Assembly (NCBI GenBank): GCA_017471085.1 | Contig: JAFUWW010000066.1 | Coordinates: forward strand, 1-5,742 | Source of the DNA: Bacteroidales bacterium | GTDB taxonomy: Bacteria; Bacteroidota; Bacteroidia; Bacteroidales; UBA932 | Length of the DNA stretch: 5,742 nt | Reading direction: 5' to 3' | In this document: positions 1 to 5,681 of the stretch, piece by piece | How positions within the stretch are numbered: the stretch's first letter is position 1 | How the letters are laid out: every line of letters starts with the position of its first letter | The notes under the pieces: model-generated | Database searches by the model: none | The model's input: only the letters and a program-made list of their open reading frames with translations | Told to the model about the DNA's origin: nothing | Program-made: the position numbers and the translations under genes

Positions 1-842
1 CGCAGTTCGACGTAGTGGCCCGCGCTGCCGTCCAGATCAAGAACGCCATCGACGCCACCATCAAGCTCGGCGGTTCCAACTATGTGTTCTGGGGCGGCCG
101 TGAAGGATACTACACCCTGCTGAACACCCAGATGCAGCGCGAGAAGGACCACCTCGGCAAACTGCTCACCGCCGCCCGCGACTATGCCCGCAAGAACGGC
201 TTCAAGGGCACCTTCCTCATCGAGCCCAAGCCGATGGAGCCCACCAAGCACCAGTACGACGTAGACACGGAGACCGTGATCGGCTTCCTCCGCGCCAACG
301 GCCTGGAGAAAGACTTCAAGGTGAACATCGAGGTGAACCACGCCACCCTGGCCGGCCATACCTTCGAGCATGAACTCACCGTGGCCGTGGACAACGGCTT
401 CCTGGGATCCATCGACGCCAACCGCGGCGACGCCCAGAACGGCTGGGATACGGACCAGTTCCCGGTAGACCCGTACGACCTCACCCAGGCCATGATGCAG
501 ATCATCCGCAACGGCGGCCTCGGCAACGGCGGTACCAACTTCGACGCCAAACTGCGCCGTTCCTCCACCGATCCTGAGGACATCTTCATCGCCCACATCA
601 GCGCCATGGACGCCATGGCCCACGCCCTGCTCAACGCAGCCGCCGTGCTGGAAGAAAGTCCGCTCTGTGAGATGGTCAAGGAGCGCTACGCTTCCTTCGA
701 CAGCGGTCTCGGCAAGAAGTTCGAAGAGGGCAAGGCTACCCTGGAAGAAATCTACGAGTATGCCAAGAAGAGCGGCGAACCCGTGGTCGCTTCCGGCAAG
801 CAGGAGCTCTACGAAACCCTGCTGAACCTCTACGCCAAGTAG
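1..842 (+). CDS. xylA: Xylose isomerase, C-terminal part (5' end outside window)
   Basis: Cytoplasmic enzyme that interconverts D-xylose and D-xylulose, the first intracellular step of xylose catabolism. The reading frame is already open at the window start (first whole codon at 3) and ends with TAG at 840-842. The GTG at 15 is an internal valine, not a start. Counting that valine as residue 1, the metal-binding set is complete: E70 and K72 in IEPKP, E106 and H109 in NIEVNH, D134, D145 and D147 in [17 protein letters not shown], and D177 in NFDAK. From memory these match E. coli XylA E232, K234, E268, H271, D296, D307, D309 and D339 with a constant offset of 162, so there is no indel across the core. 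About 158 N-terminal residues, including the catalytic His/Asp pair, lie upstream. The C-terminus has the usual length. It is followed by a terminator and then xylE, as in Bacteroides xylose operons. Confidence 0.97.
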   Translation, partial: QFDVVARAAVQIKNAIDATIKLGGSNYVFWGGREGYYTLLNTQMQREKDHLGKLLTAARDYARKNGFKGTFLIEPKPMEPTKHQYDVDTETVIGFLRANGLEKDFKVNIEVNHATLAGHTFEHELTVAVDNGFLGSIDANRGDAQNGWDTDQFPVDPYDLTQAMMQIIRNGGLGNGGTNFDAKLRRSSTDPEDIFIAHISAMDAMAHALLNAAAVLEESPLCEMVKERYASFDSGLGKKFEEGKATLEEIYEYAKKSGEPVVASGKQELYETLLNLYAK

Positions 843-855
843 TTTTATTCTGAGG

Positions 856-894
856 GAGGCTGTCATTTCCCAGGAAGTGGCAGCCTCTTTTTTT
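856..894 (+). terminator. Intrinsic terminator between xylA and xylE
   Basis: GAGGCTGTCA (856-865) pairs with TGGCAGCCTC (878-887) over 10 bp with one G-U pair. A 12-nt loop separates the arms and an uninterrupted run of seven T (888-894) follows. It begins 14 nt after the xylA stop. The xylE start codon is only 11 nt beyond the T-run, so either termination is partial and xylE is expressed by read-through, or xylE has its own start signal almost on top of its start codon. Confidence 0.85.
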
Positions 895-905
895 ATTTTC
901 GGTAT

Positions 906-2357
906 ATGCAAACTTATCGTCAAAAAGGGAGCCCGGCCTATCTGTTCGGGATTGTACTGGTAGCCGTGATCGGCGGCCTTCTGTTCGGATACGATACCGC
1001 TGTTATCTCAGGCGCCGAAAAGGGCCTCCAGGCCTTCTTCCAGGGCGCCTCGGACTTCAACTACACCGACGGTCTGCACGGGTTCACCACCTCCAGCGCC
1101 CTCATCGGCTGCATCATCGGCGCTTTCATCTCCGGCTTCATGGCCTCCCGCCTGGGCCGCAAGCGCTCGCTGTTCATCGCCGGCATCCTCTTTTTCCTGT
1201 CGGCCCTGGGCTCCTACTATCCGGAGTTCCTGTTCTTCCCCAAGGGCGTGGCTTCCAAGAGCCTTCTCGTCGCCTTCAACCTGTACCGTGTGCTGGGTGG
1301 CATCGGCGTAGGCCTGGCATCGGCCCTGTGCCCCATGTACATCGCCGAGGTGGCGCCGGCAGGCAAGCGCGGAACCCTGGTTTCCTGGAACCAGTTCGCT
1401 ATCATCTTCGGCCAGCTGGTGGTCTACTTCGTGAACTTCCTCATCATCCGCTCGCATGCGTCCGACCCTGACGTGCTGGCCTGGACCAACAGCATCGGCT
1501 GGAGAGTGATGTTCGTTTCCGAGGCGGTTCCCGCCGGCCTGTTCGCCCTCCTGATCCTCCTGGTGCCCGAAACGCCGCGTTACCTGGCCCTCAACGGTCA
1601 GGACGACAAGGCCCTCACCGTGCTCTCCAATGTGAACGGCGAAGCCAAGGCCCGCGAGATTCTGGCCGAAATCAAGGCCACAGCCGTGGAAAAGACGGAA
1701 AAACTCTTCGCCTATGGCTTCATGGTAGTGTTCATCGGCTGCATGCTCTCGGTGTTCCAGCAGGTGATCGGCATCAACGCCGTGCTCTATTTCGCGCCGC
1801 GTATCTTCGAGTCGATGGGCGTGTCCAACAACATGCTCTTCACCGTGATCATGGGCATCATCAACATCAGCTTCACGCTGGTGGCCGTGTTCACCGTGGA
1901 GAAACTGGGCCGCAAACCGCTCCTGATCACCGGTTCCCTGGGCATGGCACTGGGCGCCCTGGGCGTGGCCCTTTCCAATGTGGTCTCCCTGCCCGCCGTG
2001 ATTCCCGTCATCAGCATCATGGTGTACAGCGCCTCGTTCATGTTCAGCTGGGGTCCCATCTGCTGGGTCTACATCTCGGAAATCTTCCCCAACACCATCC
2101 GCAGCCAGGCCACGGCCATCGCAGTCGCCTTCCAGTGGATTTTCAACTTCATCGTGTCCAGCACCTTCGTGCCCATGTACAACATGAAGCTGGGGTCGAT
2201 GGGTGACAGCTTCGGCCACTTCTTCGCCTATGCCCTCTACGGAGTAATCTGCGTGGTGGCCGCCATCTTCGTATGGCGTCTGGTCCCCGAGACCAAGGGC
2301 AAGACCCTGGAAGACATGACCACCCTCTGGCGCGAGCGCAACAAGAAGAAGGCCTAG
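906..2357 (+). CDS. xylE: D-xylose:proton symporter (MFS sugar porter)
   Basis: Inner-membrane sugar transporter of the major facilitator superfamily, 483 residues against about 491 for E. coli XylE. Twelve membrane helices are expected, with hydrophobic segments throughout. Family motifs seen: GGLLFGYDTAVISG (23-36), SRLGRKRS (81-88), YRVLGGIGVGLAS (127-139), PETPR (221-225), EKLGRKP (332-338) and PETKGKT (461-467). Residues matching the xylose-binding and proton-coupling positions of E. coli XylE are present: F27, D30, Q163, Q285, Q286, N291, Y295, W387, E392, R399, Q410 and W411. This supports a xylose carrier over a generic sugar porter. The ATG at 906 is the best start because the N-terminus aligns with only a few extra residues and the next methionine is residue 79, inside the second helix region. 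There is no clear Shine-Dalgarno. It sits 63 bp after xylA, behind a terminator, and should supply the substrate of XylA. Related GalP/AraE-type porters are a less likely alternative. Confidence 0.93.
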   Translation: MQTYRQKGSPAYLFGIVLVAVIGGLLFGYDTAVISGAEKGLQAFFQGASDFNYTDGLHGFTTSSALIGCIIGAFISGFMASRLGRKRSLFIAGILFFLSALGSYYPEFLFFPKGVASKSLLVAFNLYRVLGGIGVGLASALCPMYIAEVAPAGKRGTLVSWNQFAIIFGQLVVYFVNFLIIRSHASDPDVLAWTNSIGWRVMFVSEAVPAGLFALLILLVPETPRYLALNGQDDKALTVLSNVNGEAKAREILAEIKATAVEKTEKLFAYGFMVVFIGCMLSVFQQVIGINAVLYFAPRIFESMGVSNNMLFTVIMGIINISFTLVAVFTVEKLGRKPLLITGSLGMALGALGVALSNVVSLPAVIPVISIMVYSASFMFSWGPICWVYISEIFPNTIRSQATAIAVAFQWIFNFIVSSTFVPMYNMKLGSMGDSFGHFFAYALYGVICVVAAIFVWRLVPETKGKTLEDMTTLWRERNKKKA

Positions 2358-2385
2358 TCCCGTTTTCGGGACAAACAGCATCCCG
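2357..2385 (+). other. Short alternative hairpins at the xylE stop codon
   Basis: GTCCCG (2357-2362) pairs perfectly with CGGGAC (2367-2372) across a TTTT loop, starting on the last base of the xylE stop codon. CGGGA (2367-2371) can instead pair with TCCCG (2381-2385), so the two hairpins exclude each other. No T-run follows, so this is not a classic intrinsic terminator. It may protect the 3' end of the xylE mRNA or may be incidental. Confidence 0.4.
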
Positions 2386-2408
2386 TCAACTTCGTGCGCG
2401 ATTCAAGC

Positions 2409-2447
2409 TGTGGCAATTATTTGCTTTTTCATCAAATAATTGCCACA
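2409..2447. promoter_or_regulatory. Perfect 15-bp inverted repeat upstream of lemA (operator or terminator)
   Basis: TGTGGCAATTATTTG (2409-2423) and CAAATAATTGCCACA (2433-2447) are exact reverse complements separated by a 9-nt spacer. The repeat lies between xylE and the lemA-family gene and covers the probable -33 and spacer region of the promoter. As DNA it would suit a dimeric regulator. As RNA it would form a strong stem followed by a T-rich stretch (TTTGTATTT), which could end xylE transcription. The sequence alone does not decide between these two uses. Confidence 0.65.
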
Positions 2448-2451
2448 TTTG
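2420..2451 (+). promoter_or_regulatory. Probable Bacteroidota-type promoter for the lemA-DUF2207 unit
   Basis: TTTG at 2420-2423 is followed after 20 nt by CACATTTG (2444-2451). This resembles the Bacteroidota primary sigma consensus TTTG-N19-TAnnTTTG, with one mismatch in the -7 box. Transcription would start around 2457, giving a leader of about 30 nt before the ATG at 2488. The leader is AT-rich and has no Shine-Dalgarno, as is usual in this phylum. Part of both boxes lies inside the 15-bp inverted repeat. Confidence 0.5.
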
Positions 2452-2487
2452 TATTTACCAAACTGAAAACCTTTAAATACCATTATT

Positions 2488-3033
2488 ATGACCTGGATTA
2501 TTGTCATTGCCGTCATCGCCCTGCTGGTACTGTGGGGAATCTCCATCCAGAACAAGCTTGTCCAGAGCGATGAACTCTGCAAAAACGCCCTGCGTCAGAT
2601 CAACGTGCAGCAGGTCAGCCGCTACGATGCCATTGCAGCGCTGGTCAAACTCACCCGCGAATATGCCTCCTACGAAGGGGAGACCCTCCAGAAGGTGATC
2701 GAAGCCCGCAAGATCACATCTTCGGCCAATCCTTCCGTGGCCGACATCAACGCCAATGAGGCCGCCCTGCAGGAAATGAGTGCCAAGCTCATCGCCGTGG
2801 CGGAAAGATATCCGGAACTCAAGGCCAACGAGAACTACGCCAAGACCATGGACAGCATCAAGGAATATGAAGAGAACGTCCGCCTGGCCCGTATGACCTT
2901 CAACGACACCGTGACCAAATACAACAACCAGGTGCGCATGTTCCCCGGTTCCGTCGTAGCCGGCATCCTGAACTTCCCCGCCCGCGAATACCTGGCCGAG
3001 GATACCTCCAAGAAAGATTATCCCACCATCTAG
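2488..3033 (+). CDS. LemA-family membrane-anchored protein
   Basis: A 181-residue protein with one N-terminal hydrophobic segment (about residues 3-20, free of charge) followed by a polar, helix-rich body, the layout and size of LemA proteins. The family region NKLVQSDELCKNALRQIN (22-39) leads into SRYDAIAALVKLTREYASYE (44-63), which stands where many LemA proteins have RRxDLIPNLV. The conserved Asp is kept but the PN is replaced, a variant I associate with Bacteroidota members. VIEAR (70-74) and the C-terminal region RLARMTFNDTVTKYNNQVRMFP also fit the family. The biochemical role of LemA is not established; it is a membrane-anchored helical-bundle protein often encoded beside DUF2207 or TPM-domain membrane proteins, as here. 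The start ATG at 2488 places the anchor directly at the N-terminus. Its stop codon overlaps the next start by one base, so the two genes are probably co-translated. Confidence 0.9.
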   Translation: MTWIIVIAVIALLVLWGISIQNKLVQSDELCKNALRQINVQQVSRYDAIAALVKLTREYASYEGETLQKVIEARKITSSANPSVADINANEAALQEMSAKLIAVAERYPELKANENYAKTMDSIKEYEENVRLARMTFNDTVTKYNNQVRMFPGSVVAGILNFPAREYLAEDTSKKDYPTI

Positions 3034-4679
3034 TGAAACGGGTTCTCACCTTTCTGCTGGCGGCGGTCATCGGACTGTCCGCCGGGGCGCGGCAACTGAC
3101 CCGCGACCTGGACATCACCGTGGAGCTGCACCAGGACGGCAGCGCGTGGATCACCCAGGTCTGGGACGCCTACTCCAACGAAGGCACGGAATGGTACATT
3201 CCCATCGGGAACTTAGGCCCGATGACCGTCTCGGACCTTTCCGTCAGTGAAAACGGAACGGCCTTCGAGAGCGTCGGCGACAACTGGGACGTAGACTGGT
3301 CGCGAAGCCGGAAAGCCGGAAAATGCGGCATCATCCGTAAAAGCAACGGCGTGGAGCTTTGCTGGGGCATCGGCGATTACACAGACCACAAATGGGTGGT
3401 CCGCTATAAAGTCACCGGCCTGGTACAGTCCCTCATGGATGCCGATGCCTTCAATTTCATGTTCGTGGCACCCGGTCTGGCCGCCTCGCCGGACCATGTC
3501 AGGGTAGTGATGAGGATGGCGTTTGAAGCCCCCGAGCTCACCTACGACAACACGCGGGTCTGGCTGTTCGGCAGCGAGAGCGACATCCACGTGAGGAACG
3601 GCTTCATCGTCGCTGAGTCGACGGAGCCCTTCGAGTACCGCAGCAGCCTCATCGCCCTGGTAAGGTTCGACAAGGGTATTTTCAACCCTGCCGTTTCCCG
3701 GGGTGAACCTTTCCAGTCCATGCTGGACACCGCCCTGGAAGGCAGTTCCTACGGCGAAGATGAAGACGACGAAACCTTCTTCCTGATCGGCTTCGCCCTT
3801 GTCGTCCTCGGATCCCTGGCTTTCCTGATCTTTGCGGGAGTGGCCACCGCCCTGGGCTACAAGTACAGGAAATCCTTCTTCGGCAAGAGCAAGATTACGG
3901 AATGGTACCGGGACATCCCGGTAGAGGGCAATCTCAATGCCGCATATTATGTGCTGGAAGCAGGCCGGCGGTTCGTCGGGCAGTCCAGCCCCCAGAACCT
4001 CATCGGCGCCTACTTCCTGCGCTGGATCCTGAACGGAGACGTCCAGGTGGAACAGGACCCTTCCTCGTCCAAGCGTGTGAACCTCAAGTTCATCAATAAG
4101 GAAGGCTATACCGGCGAAGTGGAAGACTCCCTGTTCCGGATGGCCCTCACCGCCAGCGGCTCCAACGAAGTCCTGGAAAAGAATGAATTCGAGAACTGGT
4201 CCAAGAAGAATTACCAGAAGGTCACCAAATGGCCGGACCGCGCCAAAGCTGCCGGCAAGTCCTGGTTCAGCGGCAAAGGCTGGCTCAAGCCCGGGGACAA
4301 GACCACGGAAGAAGGAGCGAAAGAAGCCTCCCATGTGATTGAGTTCAAGAATTTCCTGAACGATTTCACCCTCTCCAAGGAACGGGGAGCCATCGAGGTG
4401 GGCCTTTGGAAAGAATATCTGGTGTTTGCCCAGCTCTTCGGCATCGCGGACAAGGTGGCCAAGCAGTTCCAGAAACTGTATCCGGCCGAATTCCAGGAAC
4501 TCTCCCGGAGCACGGGCGCTGACCTGATGAATACCATCTATATGTCCAACTACCTGTCCTCCAGAGGTTTCACCGGTGCGGCGGCCAAGGCCGGCAGCAT
4601 CAGCGGAACCGGCGGCCACGGCTCCTTCGGCGGTGGCGGCGGCTTCTCCGGAGGCGGCTTCGGCGGAGGCGCCCGCTAG
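3033..4679 (+). CDS. DUF2207-family membrane protein with glycine-rich C-terminus
   Basis: A 548-residue predicted envelope protein. A signal peptide is visible (MKR, hydrophobic core, AGA-RQ; likely cleavage after residue 19). The exported N-terminal domain begins with ITVELHQDGSAWITQVWDAY, typical of DUF2207. An acidic stretch (GEDEDDE, about 241-247) precedes one clear membrane helix (about 249-275). A long cytoplasmic part follows, with the conserved patches HVIEFKNFLNDF (about 433-446) and WKEYLVFAQLFGIADKV (about 458-474). The last 24 residues are mostly glycine with Phe and Ser, a known trait of the family. I see only one internal membrane helix, whereas many DUF2207 proteins have more. 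The GTG start at 3033 shares its G with the lemA stop (TAGTG). It is preferred because any later ATG would remove the signal peptide. Function is unknown. Pairing with LemA suggests a joint envelope role, which is inference. Confidence 0.88.
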   Translation: MKRVLTFLLAAVIGLSAGARQLTRDLDITVELHQDGSAWITQVWDAYSNEGTEWYIPIGNLGPMTVSDLSVSENGTAFESVGDNWDVDWSRSRKAGKCGIIRKSNGVELCWGIGDYTDHKWVVRYKVTGLVQSLMDADAFNFMFVAPGLAASPDHVRVVMRMAFEAPELTYDNTRVWLFGSESDIHVRNGFIVAESTEPFEYRSSLIALVRFDKGIFNPAVSRGEPFQSMLDTALEGSSYGEDEDDETFFLIGFALVVLGSLAFLIFAGVATALGYKYRKSFFGKSKITEWYRDIPVEGNLNAAYYVLEAGRRFVGQSSPQNLIGAYFLRWILNGDVQVEQDPSSSKRVNLKFINKEGYTGEVEDSLFRMALTASGSNEVLEKNEFENWSKKNYQKVTKWPDRAKAAGKSWFSGKGWLKPGDKTTEEGAKEASHVIEFKNFLNDFTLSKERGAIEVGLWKEYLVFAQLFGIADKVAKQFQKLYPAEFQELSRSTGADLMNTIYMSNYLSSRGFTGAAAKAGSISGTGGHGSFGGGGGFSGGGFGGGAR

Positions 4680-4697
4680 AGATGCATTTCGGACATA

Positions 4698-4730
4698 ATT
4701 GACAATTTGGGTTGGTGTTTATGACTTTTG
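4698..4730 (+). promoter_or_regulatory. Weak promoter-like sequence ahead of the repeat region
   Basis: ATTG (4698-4701) is followed after 21 nt by GACTTTTG (4723-4730), one mismatch from TAnnTTTG. It lies about 20 nt after the DUF2207 stop and would direct transcription through the palindromic repeats. A small GACGG-CCA-CCGTC hairpin sits at 4739-4751, just at the predicted start. The match is imperfect and could be chance in this AT-rich patch. Confidence 0.25.
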
Positions 4731-4753
4731 CGGTAGGTGACGGCCACCGTCCC

Positions 4754-4892
4754 TGCCGCGTTGTCACGAAATCGGCCCTGGAGTGCACTGCGGTTGTCAA
4801 CGCGGCAATGTTATTGGTCTATAGGGCCCGTTTCGTTGCCGCGTTGGTCATGAAATCGGCCCTGGAGTGCACTGCGGTTGTCAACGCGGCAA
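4754..4892. repeat. Cluster of three elements bounded by alternating GCCGCGTTG / CAACGCGGC arms
   Basis: Four arm copies alternate in orientation: TGCCGCGTTG (4754-4763), CAACGCGGCAA (4798-4808), TTGCCGCGTTG (4836-4846) and CAACGCGGCAA (4882-4892). Units 4755-4808 and 4838-4892 are near-identical direct copies (54 and 55 nt, one indel and one or two changes) and carry the core GAAATCGGCCCTGGAGTGCA. The interval between them (4798-4846) is also bounded by the arms. Read on the - strand it has a diverged version of the core (ACGAAACGGGCCCTATA). Each unit can fold as a hairpin, and AGTGCACT inside the direct units is itself an 8-bp palindrome. No coding function is supported. Confidence 0.85.
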
Positions 4893-4989
4893 GAGGCCGC
4901 CTTCCTGCCGGCTTGTTGCTTCCTGCAAGCGCCGCGGTAGATGCCGCGCAAAGGGCCATGCACTCCCCGCTGCTTTTGCCGCCAACTGC
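4893..4989. other. GC-rich junction with scrambled pieces of the first repeat family
   Basis: This stretch joins the two repeat families. On the - strand it reads GGAGTGCA then T then GGCCCT (4952-4967), the same two blocks as in the 4755-4892 elements (GGCCCT then GGAGTGCA) but in swapped order. GCCGCG occurs at 4931-4936 and 4943-4948, and TTGCCGC at 4977-4983. The end (4981-4989) resembles the linker of the following 63-bp array. It looks like a rearranged or decayed repeat copy rather than a gene. Confidence 0.4.
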
Positions 4990-5285
4990 CTAAAGCACAC
5001 TTTCGCCCTCCCAGGCCCCATTTCGTGCTTTAGCCACATCTGCACACCTGCTCTAAAGAACACTTTCGCCCTCCCAGGCCCCATTTCGTGCTTTAGCCAC
5101 CACTGCACCACCTGCCTAAAGCACACTTTTGCCCTCCCAGGCCCCATTTCGTGCTTTAGCCACCACTGCACCACCTGCCTAAAGCACACTTTTGCCCTCC
5201 CAGGCCCCATTCCGTGCTTTAGCCACCACTGCATCACCTGCCTAAAGCACACTTTCGCCCTTCCAAGCCCTATTTCGTGCTTTAG
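4990..5285. repeat. 63-bp tandem hairpin array (four full units plus a final hairpin)
   Basis: Units start at 4990, 5053, 5116, 5179 and 5242, a spacing of exactly 63 bp each time. Each has a 44-nt palindromic block with arms CTAAAGCAC and GTGCTTTAG (9 bp) around a 26-nt asymmetric core, then a 19-nt linker (consensus CCACCACTGCACCACCTGC). The fifth unit ends after the hairpin at 5285. Units differ by only a few bases: A for C at 5059 disturbs one arm of unit 2, TTTTG replaces TTTCG in units 3 and 4, and unit 5 has four or so changes in its core. The linker of unit 1 is the most diverged. The full unit is conserved, unlike a CRISPR array. The array is open in one frame on each strand because 63 is 21 codons, but I do not consider it coding. 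Confidence 0.95.
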
Positions 5286-5456
5286 CCATGCGTGACACCG
5301 GAACAGGCAAATAGGCAGTTTGGATCAACACAGATAATCAGTTATAAATATCAGTTCCGTGTTTTTTTAGGAGCTGGTGAAAAAATATGTTTGGCTCAAT
5401 GTTAAAAGTAGGTTGTAAAGTTTTTTTGTAGTACAGTTGTCGCGCCCTGCGGTTAC

Positions 5457-5492
5457 AAAGGCATTATTGGAGACGGTATTCCCGCCTTTTTT
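5457..5492 (+). terminator. Weak terminator-like hairpin with T-run
   Basis: AAAGGC (5457-5462) pairs with GCCTTT (5484-5489), closing a 21-nt loop that holds a further GG/CC pairing option. A T-run covers 5487-5492. The large loop and AT-rich stem make it weak. If real, it would end a short transcript coming from the repeat region or from the AT-rich patch around 5340-5400. Confidence 0.3.
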
Positions 5493-5587
5493 ACAGGAAC
5501 TTCGACACTGAAATGATCCGCGCTGATTCCTCGTCAGAACAGGTTCAAGTGGATTTGGAAAAAGCGACTATGCGATTGCAGCATGTT

Positions 5588-5681
5588 TCATTCTTAGTCA
5601 AGAATAAGGGTCAGAACGTGACACTGATTGCGCCAAGTATCATTCTTAGTCAAGAATAAGGGTTAGAACGTGACGAAGATT
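5588..5681. repeat. 42-bp direct repeat pair containing a hairpin
   Basis: Copies at 5588-5629 and 5640-5681 have a 52-bp period. The first 35 nt differ at one position (GGGTCAG versus GGGTTAG), then three bases differ, then both read GATT. Each copy begins with ATTCTT-AGTC-AAGAAT, a 6-bp stem with a 4-nt loop. The period is not a multiple of three, so the copies cannot encode the same peptide in one frame. Only two copies lie inside the window, and others could follow beyond 5742. Confidence 0.85.

Noticed and set aside
1008..2381. 457-codon frame on the - strand opposite xylE
   Set aside because: It is an antisense shadow of a well-supported transporter gene, rich in His, Glu and Gly as expected from GC-rich codon bias.
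3213..4619. 468-codon frame on the - strand opposite the DUF2207 gene
   Set aside because: It is an antisense shadow of a gene with a signal peptide, membrane helix and family motifs on the + strand.
4712..4993. 93-codon frame on the + strand across the first repeat family
   Set aside because: It is made almost wholly of the palindromic repeat DNA, including a duplicated peptide from the direct repeat, and has no protein-family likeness.
4990..5285. CRISPR array
   Set aside because: The whole 63-bp unit, including the linker, is conserved. There are no variable spacers and no cas genes.
4754..5285. Integron attC sites
   Set aside because: The arms lack the RYYYAAC / GTTRRRY ends of attC, and there are no cassette genes between the units.
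4867..5295. 142-codon repetitive protein on the + strand
   Set aside because: It exists because the 63-bp unit is a multiple of three. It starts inside the first repeat family, resembles no known protein, and an overlapping frame is equally open on the - strand.
5387..5431. 14-codon leader-like peptide (ATG at 5387)
   Set aside because: AGGAG at 5369-5373 is too far upstream to be a good ribosome-binding site, and nothing regulated follows it. It is too short to support.
5513..5659. 48-codon open frame starting at ATG 5513
   Set aside because: It runs through a 52-bp-period repeat that shifts frame between copies and resembles no known family, so chance is the simpler reading.
5588..5681. 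Two-repeat CRISPR remnant
   Set aside because: The shared block is 35-42 nt with only 10-17 nt between copies, too short for a spacer, and no further repeat is seen before the window end.
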